DNA from: Bacillota bacterium
GTDB taxonomy: Bacteria > Bacillota > Bacilli > ZCTH02-B2
Reading direction: 5' to 3'
Assembly (NCBI GenBank): GCA_017577895.1
Contig: PKQY01000002.1
Coordinates: 1-64,000, forward strand
DNA length: 64,000 nt
In this document: piece by piece, positions 41,532-50,324 of the stretch
How the letters are laid out: each line of letters begins with the position of its first letter
How positions within the stretch are numbered: position 1 is the first letter of the stretch
Translations under genes and position numbers: made by a program
The notes under the pieces: model-generated
What the model saw: the letters and a program-made list of their open reading frames with translations, nothing else
The model's database searches: none
Told to the model about the DNA's origin: nothing

Positions 41532-41861
41532 ATGGCCACCATCGAGGATTTTCAAAAATTGGACATCCGCATCGGGACGGTGATCAAAGCTGAACCGTTT
41601 CCCGAAGCGCGCAAACCGGCCATTAAGATGGAAATTGACTTTGGAGAACTGGGCGTCAAGCGTTCATCGGCCCAAATTACCCGGCGGTACAACCCGGAGA
41701 TGCTGGTAGGCCGGCAAGTCGTGGCGGTGGTCAATTTCCCGCCGCGCCGCATTGCCGGCTTTGCATCGGAAGTGTTGGTGTTGGGCGGCCTGCCGGAAGA
41801 AGGAGATGTCGTGTTGCTGCGCCCCGATGAACCGGTGCCCAACGGCACGCCTATCGGTTAA
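41532..41861 (+). CDS. csaA: CsaA-type tRNA-binding-domain chaperone
   Basis: A 109-residue protein made of a single tRNA-binding OB domain (as in the C-terminus of MetRS and Trbp111). DFQKLDIRIGTVIKAEPFPE and the VVAVVNFPPRRIAGFASEVL segment are the family signature. Bacillus CsaA has export-related chaperone activity. AGAGAGGAGGAAGGG precedes the ATG. It converges with the siroheme synthesis operon, ending eight bases from it, with no visible terminator. Confidence 0.93.
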   Translation: MATIEDFQKLDIRIGTVIKAEPFPEARKPAIKMEIDFGELGVKRSSAQITRRYNPEMLVGRQVVAVVNFPPRRIAGFASEVLVLGGLPEEGDVVLLRPDEPVPNGTPIG

Positions 41862-41869
41862 ACCGACAT

Positions 41870-43309
41870 TCAGACGACGGCGGCTTCGAGCAAGCCTTCC
41901 AAGTCGGTGACGACCCGTTTCCAGCCCATTTCTTGGGCCCGTTGGGCCGTTTGGACATCGGAGCAGAACAGCGGACGTTCCTGCCACCCGTCCCCGACAA
42001 ACTTGGCCAAACCGTCCAGATGATCCGGGTCCGAGGCCGCCAGCCAATCCACCGGTTGGGATGCCAACAGCCGGGCGGCCGGATGGGTGTCGTCCCAGGA
42101 CAGGCGGCCGAGGGAGAGGACGAGGGTGTTTTTGTCGACCACGGTTTTTTCGCCATGCCCTAACAGAAGACCGATCCGTTCGTCGGGAGCGGCGGCCAGC
42201 CGGCGGCGGAGGTGGGCCAGCGGCAGTTCGGCGGGCAATACGTGGGCCGGTTGCAAGCCGCGTTGCCGGAGGGAGTCGGCCGTGGCTTCCCCGCAAGCGG
42301 CCAGTTGGGCCGTCAGTTGGCGGACGTCCCACCGGCGATCGGTGACGATTTGGAAAAAGAAATCGACTTGTCGCCGGTTGCCGAAGACGAGCCACCGGCA
42401 CGTCGGCAAGGTTTGGATAAATTGTTCGGCCTCCGCCGGAGGGAAGAGCCGCGGTGTCAGGGGCACGGGAATGACTTCCGCCCCGCGGGATGCCAGATGT
42501 ACGGTCCACGGATTATCGGACGGCATCGCTTCCACCGCGCAGGCGACGGTGGTGCCGAACAGCGGCTTCGTTTCGTACCAGTTCAACTCTTCCCGCAGGC
42601 GGACGATGTCGCCGATGACGATGATGGCCGGCGATTGGATGCGGGCGGCTTGCACGATGCGGTCGATGTTTCCGAGTTGTCCTACGACGGTTTGCTGCCG
42701 GCTGACGGTGCCCCAGCGCACGACGGCCACCGGCGTGTCCGGCGCCATGCCGTGGGCGAGCAGTTGTTGTTGAATGACCGGCAAGTTTTTGACGCCCATA
42801 TAGATGACCAGCGACGGCAATGCGGCCAGGGCGGCCCAGTTCAGCTCGTGGGCCGCATTTTTTGCACGGTGGCCGGTGAGAAACGTGACCGACGAATGGT
42901 AGTCCCGATGCGTGAGCGGGATGCCGGCGTACATGGGTGCCGCCGTTCCGGATGTGACGCCGGGGATGACGTCGAAGGGGATGCCTGCCTCCCGGCACGC
43001 TTGGGCCTCTTCGCCGACCCGTCCAAAAAATCCCGGATCCCCGCCCTTGAGCCGGACGACGACTTGTCCCCGGCGTGCTTCTTCTACCAGCAGGCGGTTG
43101 ATTTCCGCTTGGGCCATCACATGATGGGCCGCTTCTTTGCCGGCGTAAATGAGCCGGGCGTCGTGCCGGGTGTACGCGAGCAAGCCGGGATGGACGAGCC
43201 GGTCAAAGATGACAACGTCGGCTTGTTGCAACGCCGCCATGCCTTTCAGCGTCACCAATGTCGGATCCCCCGGACCTGCCCCGACAAACAGGACTTTTCC
43301 TGTCTTCAT
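41870..43309 (-). CDS. cobA-hemD: Uroporphyrinogen-III C-methyltransferase / uroporphyrinogen-III synthase fusion
   Basis: A 479-residue bifunctional enzyme. Residues 1-245 are the SAM-dependent methyltransferase that makes precorrin-2: VLFVGAGPGDPTLVTLKG, VRLKGGDPGFFGRVGEE and GVTSGTAAPMYAGIPLTHR are its signatures. Residues 255-479 are a diverged HemD domain that cyclises hydroxymethylbilane. Together they lead to siroheme, the cofactor of the sulfite reductase coded nearby. The start at 43309 has GGAGGAAG upstream. It follows the chelatase gene in the same operon; no precorrin-2 dehydrogenase gene is in the window. Confidence 0.93.
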   Translation of the reverse strand: MKTGKVLFVGAGPGDPTLVTLKGMAALQQADVVIFDRLVHPGLLAYTRHDARLIYAGKEAAHHVMAQAEINRLLVEEARRGQVVVRLKGGDPGFFGRVGEEAQACREAGIPFDVIPGVTSGTAAPMYAGIPLTHRDYHSSVTFLTGHRAKNAAHELNWAALAALPSLVIYMGVKNLPVIQQQLLAHGMAPDTPVAVVRWGTVSRQQTVVGQLGNIDRIVQAARIQSPAIIVIGDIVRLREELNWYETKPLFGTTVACAVEAMPSDNPWTVHLASRGAEVIPVPLTPRLFPPAEAEQFIQTLPTCRWLVFGNRRQVDFFFQIVTDRRWDVRQLTAQLAACGEATADSLRQRGLQPAHVLPAELPLAHLRRRLAAAPDERIGLLLGHGEKTVVDKNTLVLSLGRLSWDDTHPAARLLASQPVDWLAASDPDHLDGLAKFVGDGWQERPLFCSDVQTAQRAQEMGWKRVVTDLEGLLEAAVV

Positions 43310-43370
43310 CTTCCTCCTTCGCCTCCCCATGTTACAAAAATCCCCATGGACGACGCTTGTTCTTGTCTTC

Positions 43371-44129
43371 CTATAACACCTGTTCTAACGCTTTTTCGAC
43401 CGATTGGACGATCCACCGCGCGATGGCCGGGTGGGGCAAATAGGCGGCTCCCTCATACCGGTGCGGGATGCCGGCCAGCCGTTGTGGAATGACGCAGCGG
43501 GTGAAATAGCCGGAACTGATGAACAGCGGCAAGACGACGAGCGTTCCCCAGGCGGCCAATTCCCGGGCGCGGGCGGCGACGTTGTCGGGTTGCAGCGTCG
43601 CATGGCCGATGGCGGCAAACGGATAATGCCGCTTCATGCGGGACGACAACCGGCGCAACAGCCGTTCCCAATGTTGCCGATACCCCGGCAAGGCGCACCC
43701 GTGGCCGACCAAGAGGAGGGACTCTTGTCGGGGATCGGCAGACAACGCCGACAGCCGATCCAACAAGATTGGTTCCACCCACGGGTCATCTTCCAGCGGC
43801 GGACACCAATGAAAGCGGACACGGCAGGACAGCGGCGTTGCGGGCGGCGTTCCGGGGTATGGGGGCGCCAAACCGAGCATTTGCCGAATTTCTCCGATGT
43901 GGGCACTGCCGGCTGTCACGAACAGCGGGACGACGATGACCGTCTGGGCTCCCTGTTGTTCGAGCCGCTCTACTTGCGCGGCGATACTGCGCCCATCTTG
44001 TTTTCCCAAGTAGGCAACGCCCAATGGAAACGGAAGTTGGGCGCGGCAAGGCTGGAGTGCTTGTTCCACCAGCCGTTCCCAATTCGGATCCGGGGATCCG
44101 TGGGCGATGACCAATACAGCGACGGACAT
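43371..44129 (-). CDS. cbiX: CbiX/SirB-type sirohydrochlorin chelatase
   Basis: A 252-residue protein with two CbiX repeats. The first carries the metal-binding AHGSPD at residues 9-14 and LFVTAGSAHIGEI near 69-81. The second carries GHGCALPG near 142-149 and LFISSGYFTRC near 201-211. Such enzymes insert iron or cobalt into sirohydrochlorin. The operon with cobA-hemD and the divergent sulfate genes argue for iron insertion to siroheme. A perfect SigA promoter lies upstream on the minus strand. Confidence 0.9.
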   Translation of the reverse strand: MSVAVLVIAHGSPDPNWERLVEQALQPCRAQLPFPLGVAYLGKQDGRSIAAQVERLEQQGAQTVIVVPLFVTAGSAHIGEIRQMLGLAPPYPGTPPATPLSCRVRFHWCPPLEDDPWVEPILLDRLSALSADPRQESLLLVGHGCALPGYRQHWERLLRRLSSRMKRHYPFAAIGHATLQPDNVAARARELAAWGTLVVLPLFISSGYFTRCVIPQRLAGIPHRYEGAAYLPHPAIARWIVQSVEKALEQVL

Positions 44130-44181
44130 CCTTTGAACTCCTTATATAAGTAAATAAATAAACCAGATAAAATTAATATGG

Positions 44182-44210
44182 ATTATACGGCCGGGGTTCG
44201 GCCGTGTCAA
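44182..44210 (-). promoter_or_regulatory. Promoter of the siroheme operon
   Basis: On the minus strand a perfect TTGACA (44205-44210), a 17-base spacer and a perfect TATAAT (44182-44187). The transcript would start about 45 bases before the chelatase gene. Confidence 0.85.
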
Positions 44211-44313
44211 TGCCCGCTTTTTGTCACCGGGGACATTCACCCAACATACATTAATCGTGATTGAGCCCAAGAATCGCGAAAAAAAAGATTGATCTGTCAA
44301 CGGCGGCGTGGTA

Positions 44314-44343
44314 TTGTTAAAAGAAATCATATTAGTTTAATAT
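44314..44343 (+). promoter_or_regulatory. Promoter of the sulfate operon
   Basis: TTGTTA (44314-44319), an 18-base spacer and TAATAT (44338-44343) form a moderate SigA promoter about 35 bases before the sbp start. It overlaps the second copy of the shared 16-bp motif. Confidence 0.5.
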
Positions 44344-44378
44344 GAATTATACAATTAATTGGTTCGGAGGGATGTGGC

Positions 44379-45440
44379 ATGGCATCACGCATGTGGAAAC
44401 TGGCTATCGGACTGCTGGCCGTCATGGTGATGGCCGCCTGCGGCGCGGCGCCCAGCACGTCCGATGGTGAAAGTGCCGGCGAGTCGCAGAGTAAGTCCGG
44501 GGAAACCATCGAACTGTTGAATGTGTCTTACGATCCAACACGAGAACTGTATGAAGAATTCAACAAGGCGTTTGCTGCTCATTGGGAGGCGGAAACGGGG
44601 CAAAAAGTGGTCATCAAACAGTCCCATGGCGGCTCCGGAAAACAAGCCCGCTCGGTCATCGAAGGCTTGGAAGCGGATGTGGTGACGCTGGCGTTGGCGT
44701 ATGACATCGATGCCATTCAAGAAGCGGGGCTCATTCAAGAAGGGTGGCAATCCCGTTTTGACTATAACAGTGCGCCTTACACCTCCACCATCGTCTTTCT
44801 CGTCCGCCATGGCAACCCGAAAGGCATTCAAGATTGGGACGACCTGATTCGAGAAGACGTGGAAGTGATTACGCCGAATCCGAAGACATCGGGCGGCGCC
44901 CGTTGGAATTATTTAGCCGCGTATGGGTATGCCCTGAAAAAGTACAACAACGACGAGGAAAAAGCGAAAGAATTTATCGCTCAGCTGTATAAACGGGTTA
45001 CCGTGCTCGATTCGGGCGCTCGCGGTGCTACCACGACGTTTGTCGAGCGGGGTATCGGTGACGTGTTGATCGCTTGGGAGAATGAAGCGTTCCTTTCCTT
45101 AAAAGAGTACGGCGAGGATCAGTTTGAAATCGTCATTCCTTCGGTGAGTATTTTGGCGGAGCCGCCGGTTGCCGTAGTGGACGCGGTTGTGGATAAACGG
45201 GGAACCCGTGAAGTGGCCGAAGCGTACTTGCAATATTTGTATACCGAAGAAGGACAGCGGATCGCTGCGAAAAATTTCTATCGCCCCCGGTTAGAAAGCG
45301 TCGCGAAAGAATTTGAACATCAATTCCCGCACATTGAGTTGTTCACGGTCGATGAAATGTTCGGCGGCTGGCAAAAGGCACAGCAAACCCATTTTGCCGA
45401 CGGCGGACTGTTTGACCAGATTTATGTGCCTGCCAATTGA
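44379..45440 (+). CDS. sbp: Sulfate-binding lipoprotein of an ABC importer
   Basis: The extracellular sulfate or thiosulfate receptor of the CysTWA importer. The 353-residue product has a signal peptide with lipobox MAAC and lipidated C21, then a type II periplasmic-binding fold with the family motifs LLNVSYDPTRELYEEFN, QSHGGSGKQARSVIEGL and TPNPKTSGGARWNYLAA. CGGAGGGA lies before the ATG. First gene of the sulfate operon. Confidence 0.95.
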   Translation: MASRMWKLAIGLLAVMVMAACGAAPSTSDGESAGESQSKSGETIELLNVSYDPTRELYEEFNKAFAAHWEAETGQKVVIKQSHGGSGKQARSVIEGLEADVVTLALAYDIDAIQEAGLIQEGWQSRFDYNSAPYTSTIVFLVRHGNPKGIQDWDDLIREDVEVITPNPKTSGGARWNYLAAYGYALKKYNNDEEKAKEFIAQLYKRVTVLDSGARGATTTFVERGIGDVLIAWENEAFLSLKEYGEDQFEIVIPSVSILAEPPVAVVDAVVDKRGTREVAEAYLQYLYTEEGQRIAAKNFYRPRLESVAKEFEHQFPHIELFTVDEMFGGWQKAQQTHFADGGLFDQIYVPAN

Positions 45441-45482
45441 TCGCTTGCGCGTTGGTGACATCAGACGGGAGTGAAAGGATAG

Positions 45483-46319
45483 ATGTTCGGACGTAGCCGA
45501 AGAGCCCAGGTGCTGCCGGGGTTTGGGCTGTCCGTGGGGTTGGTCATGACGTATCTCAGTTTCATTGTCCTGATTCCGTTGACGATGGTTTTTCTGGAGG
45601 CCTCGGCGCTGGAATGGGGACGTTTTCTCAGCATGTTGACCGAACCGCGGGTGTTGGCGTCTTTTAAGGTTAGTTTTTTGACGGCCTTTTTGGCGGCGGT
45701 GGTGAATGCGGTGTTCGGCTTGTTGGTGGCGTGGGTTTTGATGCGCTATCGGTTCCCCGGCCGACGACTCATCGACGGTCTAGTCGATTTGCCCTTTGCC
45801 TTGCCCACCGCCGTTGCCGGCATTTCGTTGACGACGTTGTATGCAGAAAACGGGTGGATTGGCAGCTGGCTGAAAACTTTGGGCATTAAAGTGTCGTTTA
45901 CGCCGCTGGGCATTATTGTGGCGTTGGTGTTCATCGGCTTGCCGTTTGTGGTGCGAACGGTCCAACCGGTGTTGGCGGAGTTGGAAGCCGACATGGAAGA
46001 GGCGGCGGTCATGTTGGGGGCCCGGCGGTGGCAAGTGTTTTTCCGGGTCATTTTCCCGTCTTTGCTGCCGTCGTTGTTGACCGGGTTTGCGTTGGCGTTT
46101 GCCCGCGGGCTAGGTGAGTACGGCTCAGTCGTGTTCATCGCCGGGAACATGCCGCTGAAGACCGAAATTGTGCCGCTGTTGATCATGACGAAATTGGAGC
46201 AGTTTGACTATCCGGGGGCGACAGCCATCGCCGCCGTCATGTTGATCATCTCTTTCTTGTTGTTGCTTGTCATCAATGCGTTGCAATGGTATGCCAGCCG
46301 TCGCATGGTCGCCGATTAA
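45483..46319 (+). CDS. cysT: Sulfate ABC transporter permease CysT
   Basis: One of two membrane subunits of the sulfate importer. The 278-residue product has about six membrane helices and the ATPase-contacting EAA loop AVMLGARRWQVFFRVIFPSL near residues 178-197. The gene starts at an ATG after GTGAAAGGAT and is followed by cysW. Confidence 0.94.
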   Translation: MFGRSRRAQVLPGFGLSVGLVMTYLSFIVLIPLTMVFLEASALEWGRFLSMLTEPRVLASFKVSFLTAFLAAVVNAVFGLLVAWVLMRYRFPGRRLIDGLVDLPFALPTAVAGISLTTLYAENGWIGSWLKTLGIKVSFTPLGIIVALVFIGLPFVVRTVQPVLAELEADMEEAAVMLGARRWQVFFRVIFPSLLPSLLTGFALAFARGLGEYGSVVFIAGNMPLKTEIVPLLIMTKLEQFDYPGATAIAAVMLIISFLLLLVINALQWYASRRMVAD

Positions 46320-46380
46320 GGGTACGGCGGAGCATCGGATGGGACGACGCCTACAGTGGAGTCCGACGGAGGGATCGAAA

Positions 46381-47262
46381 TTGGAACCGGCTGTGAAAGT
46401 ACAAACAGAACCGCAACGAGAGGCAGAGCAACCCATCTCCCCCCAACATTTGACGGAACCGCGGTGGGTCAAGGGACTGTTAATCGCCGTCGCCATCGCC
46501 TTTTTAGGCTTGGTGCTGGTCATCCCCCTCATCCTGGTATTCGTGGAAGCCTTCAGCAAAGGGTGGGCGTTGTATTGGGAGGCCGTCCGTGAGCCCGATG
46601 CGTTGGCTGCCCTCCAATTGACGCTGGCGGTGGCCGCCATCGTCGTGCCGTTGAATACGCTGTTCGGGTTGGCGGCGGCTTGGACCGTCACCAAATTTTC
46701 GTTTCGCGGCAAACAGTTGCTGGTCACGCTCATCGATTTGCCCTTTGCGGTCTCCCCGGTCATTGCCGGGCTCATTTTCGTGTTGCTGTACGGCACCCGG
46801 GGGTTGTTGGGGCCGCTGCTGGAAGCCATTGACGTGAAGATCATTTTTGCTTTTCCCGGCATTGTGTTGGCCACGCTGTTTGTCACGGTGCCGTTCGTCG
46901 CCCGGGAATTGATTCCGCTCATGCAGTCCCAGGGAAAAAGTGAAGAGGAAGCGGCGGCCTGCTTAGGTGCCAGCGGTTGGCAAATGTTTTGGCGGGTGAC
47001 GTTGCCCAACATCAAATGGGGGTTGTTGTACGGCGTCATTTTGTGCAACGCCCGGGCCATGGGCGAGTTTGGCGCCGTTTCCGTCGTCTCGGGACACATT
47101 CGGGGACAGACCAACACGTTGCCGTTGCACGTGGAAATTTTGTACAACGAATACCAGTTCACGGCGGCGTTTGCCGTCTCGACGTTGCTCGTGCTGCTGG
47201 CCGTCATCACGCTTATCATCAAGCAAGTGGCGGAGCTGAAAAACCGGTACGAGTCCATTTGA
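46381..47262 (+). CDS. cysW: Sulfate ABC transporter permease CysW
   Basis: The second membrane subunit of the sulfate importer. The TTG at 46381 with GGAGGGA seven bases upstream gives 293 residues; upstream in-frame ATGs inside or just after cysT lack binding sites. A hydrophilic N-terminus of about 28 residues precedes six membrane helices, and the EAA loop ACLGASGWQMFWRVTLPNIK lies near residues 193-212. Confidence 0.93.
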   Translation: MEPAVKVQTEPQREAEQPISPQHLTEPRWVKGLLIAVAIAFLGLVLVIPLILVFVEAFSKGWALYWEAVREPDALAALQLTLAVAAIVVPLNTLFGLAAAWTVTKFSFRGKQLLVTLIDLPFAVSPVIAGLIFVLLYGTRGLLGPLLEAIDVKIIFAFPGIVLATLFVTVPFVARELIPLMQSQGKSEEEAAACLGASGWQMFWRVTLPNIKWGLLYGVILCNARAMGEFGAVSVVSGHIRGQTNTLPLHVEILYNEYQFTAAFAVSTLLVLLAVITLIIKQVAELKNRYESI

Positions 47263-47279
47263 AAAGGAGGGTGGGGCGG

Positions 47280-48353
47280 ATGCACATCGTCGCCAAAGGT
47301 TTGTACAAACGGTTTGGAAACTTTACGGCGTGCCGGAACGTGGACCTCGAAATCCCGTCCGGCAAGCTGGTGGCGCTCTTGGGTCCCAGCGGCAGCGGCA
47401 AGACGACGCTGTTGCGCCTGTTGGCCGGACTGGAACAGCCCGATGCGGGGGAGATTTATTTCGACGGCCGCCCGGTCACCCACTTGCCGCCGCAAGAGCG
47501 GAATATCGGCTTTGTTTTCCAAAATTATGCCCTGTTTCGGCACATGACCGTGTTTGACAACATCGCCTTCGGGCTGTCGGTGCGGAAGGCCACCAAGGCG
47601 TCGATCCGTCAGCGGGTGACGGAACTGTTGCAATTGACCGGCCTGGAAGGGTTGGAAAAACGGTACCCCCATCAATTGTCCGGCGGCCAGCGGCAACGGG
47701 TGGCCTTTGCGCGGGCGTTGGCCCCCAATCCCCAGTTGCTGCTGTTGGATGAGCCGTTTGCGGCGCTGGATGTCAAAGTCCGCAAAGAGTTGCGGGGATG
47801 GCTCAAGGCCATGATTCGCCGCGTCGGCCTGACGGCGGTGTTTGTTACCCACGATCAAGAGGAAGCCATGGAGATGGCCGATGAAATTTTCGTCATTCAC
47901 AACGGACAAGTGGAACAGGCGGGCCGTCCGCTGGACATTTACCAGTTCCCCCGGACGCCGTTTGTGGCGTCGTTTTTCGGCGATTCGTTTCCTTTGCAAA
48001 ATCCTTCGTCGTTTAAAGGGTTTGAATCCATTTCCGACATTGAACAGGCGTTTTTTCGACCGGAGTTTGTCCACGTGGTGACGCCAAAAGAAGGCGCCGT
48101 TCCGGCAGTGGCCAACCGAGGGGTGGTCACGGATGTCACTTATCGGGGAAACAGCTGGCAAGTGGAAGCGGAAGTGGAAGGACAGCGGGTACAAGGGGTC
48201 CGGTCGTTGGACCAGCCGCCGGTACAGCCGGGAGATGAAGTGTATGTGATTTTCCGCCGCTTGCTCGTGTTCATCCACGGCCAACCCCAGTGGCTGAACA
48301 ATGAGGCGCTTTCGGAAGAAGAATGGAACCGCCGCCAGCTGGCGTATGTGTAA
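47280..48353 (+). CDS. cysA: Sulfate ABC transporter ATPase CysA
   Basis: The ATPase of the sulfate importer. The 357-residue product has Walker A LGPSGSGKTTLLRLLAG near residues 35-51, Q-loop FVFQNYALF, signature LSGGQRQRVAFARALA and Walker B LLLLDEPFAALD. The C-terminal 120 residues form a regulatory TOBE-like domain (GVVTDVTYRGNSWQVEAEVE). AAAAGGAGGGTG precedes the ATG at 47280. Confidence 0.95.
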   Translation: MHIVAKGLYKRFGNFTACRNVDLEIPSGKLVALLGPSGSGKTTLLRLLAGLEQPDAGEIYFDGRPVTHLPPQERNIGFVFQNYALFRHMTVFDNIAFGLSVRKATKASIRQRVTELLQLTGLEGLEKRYPHQLSGGQRQRVAFARALAPNPQLLLLDEPFAALDVKVRKELRGWLKAMIRRVGLTAVFVTHDQEEAMEMADEIFVIHNGQVEQAGRPLDIYQFPRTPFVASFFGDSFPLQNPSSFKGFESISDIEQAFFRPEFVHVVTPKEGAVPAVANRGVVTDVTYRGNSWQVEAEVEGQRVQGVRSLDQPPVQPGDEVYVIFRRLLVFIHGQPQWLNNEALSEEEWNRRQLAYV

Positions 48354-48391
48354 TGAACGCGAAAAAAAGACGACGGAAAGGAGCATGGGAC

Positions 48392-50014
48392 ATGACCGAA
48401 ACGAAGAGATGGCCGTGGGCCGATGACCCGACCATCAACCGGGTGGAACGGATCAAACTGGAAAAAGACGGTCTGGACATCGTCGACACCATCGTCAACA
48501 AGTACGCGAAGGAAGGCTATCATTCCATTCATCCCGACGATTTTGACCGGTTCAAGTGGGCGGGCGTCTACCAACAACGGCCGAAAGAAGGCTACTTCAT
48601 GATGCGGGTGCGCATTCCCGGCGGGATTCTCAATTCCGAGCAAGCCCGCACGTTGGCCGGCATCGCCCGCGATTACGGCCGAGGATTGGTGGATGTGACG
48701 ACCCGGCAAGCCATCCAGTTTCACTGGTTGACCATCGAGTCGCTTCCGGACATTTTTCGCCGCCTGGAAGAAGCGGGTCTTTCGTCGTTGGAGGCGTGCG
48801 GCGACTGTCCGCGGACCATTGTCGGCAATCCTCTGGCGGGCATCGACCCCAACGAGCTGTTGGACACCCGGCACATCGTGGAAGAAGTGAACCGCTTCTT
48901 CGTCGGGAACCGGGATTTTTCCAACTTGCCGCGGAAATACAAAATTTCCATTTCGGCCAACGTGTACAACGCGGCCAACGCCGAAATCCACGACTTATCC
49001 TTCACGCCGGCGAAAAAAGTCATCAACGGCGAGGAAGTCATCGGCTTTCACGTCTGGGTCGGCGGGGGGCTGTCGGCGAAGCCTTACTTGGCCCAACGGT
49101 TGAACGTGTTTGTCCGGCCGGAAGAAGTGTTGAAAGTGGCCGTCGGCGTCACCACGTTGTTCCGCGATCACGGCTACCGGCAAAGCCGGACCCGGGCCCG
49201 GCTGAAGTTTCTCGTGGCCGATTGGGGTGTGGAAAAATTTCAGGAAGAACTGATCAAGCTGGTCGGAGAGTTGGAGACGGCCGGCGAAGACATGCTCAAA
49301 GGGTGGAACGCCGGGTATTTTTACGGCCTGCATCGGCAAAAGCAAGAAGGGTATTATTACGCCGGTCTGTCGGTGCCGGTAGGCCGGATGAACAGCGACG
49401 AGCTGATGGAATTGGCCCGGTTGGCCGATGAGTACGGCGACGGCACCATCGGCACGTGCAATACGCAAAACGTCATCTTGCGCTTCATTCCTGAGGAAAA
49501 ATTGGACGCTTTCAAACAGGAACCGCTCATTCAAAGCCGTTTTGTGCTTCAGCCGAAGCCGTTTGTCGGCTATGCGGTGTCGTGCACCGGCATCGAATTT
49601 TGCAACCTTGCCATTGTCGAGACGAAGGAGCGGATGCGCCGCCTGGCCCAATATTTGGATGAGCATGTGGAAATCGATACACCGATCCGGATTCACATGG
49701 TCGGATGCCCCAATTCGTGCGGCCAGCGGCAGATTGCCGACATCGGCCTGCAGGGGGCCAAGGTGAAAACCGAATCCGGAACCGAGGACGCCTTTGACGT
49801 GTTCGTCGGCGGTACGTTGGGTCCCAATGCCCGGTACAATCACCGGCTGAAAGGGCGCGTGCCGGCGGACCAGCTGGGTCCGGTGCTGGTGCAGCTGATC
49901 GAGGCGTACAAGGCAGAACGGCAGGACGGCGAGCAGTATTGGCAGTACGTGGAACGGGTCGGTGTGGAACACATTCAGCAGCAGTTGGACCATATTTTGG
50001 CCGAACTGCAGTAA
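48392..50014 (+). CDS. sir: Siroheme-dependent sulfite (or nitrite) reductase, ferredoxin type
   Basis: A 540-residue enzyme that reduces sulfite to sulfide with six electrons, using siroheme coupled to a 4Fe-4S cluster. The four cluster cysteines are C398, C404, C439 and C443 in SCTGIEFC and GCPNSC. Siroheme-binding segments such as TTRQAIQFHWLTIE and GDCPRTIVGNPLAGID are present. There is no flavin domain, so the donor is probably ferredoxin. Nitrite reductases of the same family look alike, but the sulfate uptake and APS/PAPS genes on both sides favour sulfite. AAAGGAG is eight bases before the ATG at 48392. Confidence 0.9.
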   Translation: MTETKRWPWADDPTINRVERIKLEKDGLDIVDTIVNKYAKEGYHSIHPDDFDRFKWAGVYQQRPKEGYFMMRVRIPGGILNSEQARTLAGIARDYGRGLVDVTTRQAIQFHWLTIESLPDIFRRLEEAGLSSLEACGDCPRTIVGNPLAGIDPNELLDTRHIVEEVNRFFVGNRDFSNLPRKYKISISANVYNAANAEIHDLSFTPAKKVINGEEVIGFHVWVGGGLSAKPYLAQRLNVFVRPEEVLKVAVGVTTLFRDHGYRQSRTRARLKFLVADWGVEKFQEELIKLVGELETAGEDMLKGWNAGYFYGLHRQKQEGYYYAGLSVPVGRMNSDELMELARLADEYGDGTIGTCNTQNVILRFIPEEKLDAFKQEPLIQSRFVLQPKPFVGYAVSCTGIEFCNLAIVETKERMRRLAQYLDEHVEIDTPIRIHMVGCPNSCGQRQIADIGLQGAKVKTESGTEDAFDVFVGGTLGPNARYNHRLKGRVPADQLGPVLVQLIEAYKAERQDGEQYWQYVERVGVEHIQQQLDHILAELQ

Positions 50015-50054
50015 ACAGTGGCGCAGCTGAAAACAATGGGGATGAGTAGCGAAC

Positions 50055-50270
50055 ATGTTTTTATACAAGGTCGAAGCGGAGATGAAGGACGGATCCTTGT
50101 TGACGGTGGTGGTGGCCGCCGCCAACGATGAGCAGGCGTTTCGCGGGGCCGAAAATCAGTTGTGGCAATATACCGTGGCCAAACCGGCGGTGAACCGGTG
50201 GAGCCTGGTGGAAAAAAAGCCGTTGCGTCCCGGAGCCGGTTACGTCATCCGGACCGTGCCGGACGTGTAG
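50055..50270 (+). CDS. Small protein resembling DUF3906
   Basis: A 71-residue protein with an N-terminal YKVEAEMKDGSLLTVVVAAA beta-strand pair, a helix (NDEQAFRGAENQLWQY) and a basic C-terminal strand (SLVEKKPLRPGAGYVIRTV). It resembles the uncharacterised DUF3906 proteins of Bacillales. It lies between sir and cysH with short spacings, so it is co-transcribed with sulfur assimilation genes. Function unknown; a small accessory role in the sulfite or APS reductase step is possible. Confidence 0.7.
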   Translation: MFLYKVEAEMKDGSLLTVVVAAANDEQAFRGAENQLWQYTVAKPAVNRWSLVEKKPLRPGAGYVIRTVPDV

Positions 50271-50324
50271 CCGCCGGACCGTATCGCTGCTCGTCTGGCC
50301 AGATACCGACAAGGGGGGAAAGGG

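Larger units (their letters stand above)
44173..44352. promoter_or_regulatory. Shared 16-bp motif in both divergent sulfur promoters
   Basis: TTAATATGGATTATAC (44173-44188) and TTAATATGAATTATAC (44337-44352) differ at one base and have the same orientation. The first covers the -10 box of the leftward siroheme operon promoter, the second covers the -10 region of the rightward sulfate operon promoter. The 250-base intergenic region shows no T-box or S-box-like structure that I could recognise. A common repressor of sulfur assimilation is the simplest reading. Confidence 0.6.

Noticed and set aside
44130..44378. S-box (SAM) or T-box riboswitch before the sulfate operon
   Set aside because: The plus-strand leader is only about 30 bases and no conserved S-box or T-box sequence was seen in the intergenic region.
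46125..48386. A 753-codon minus-strand frame opposite cysW and cysA
   Set aside because: Antisense shadow; low-complexity composition and no conserved motif.
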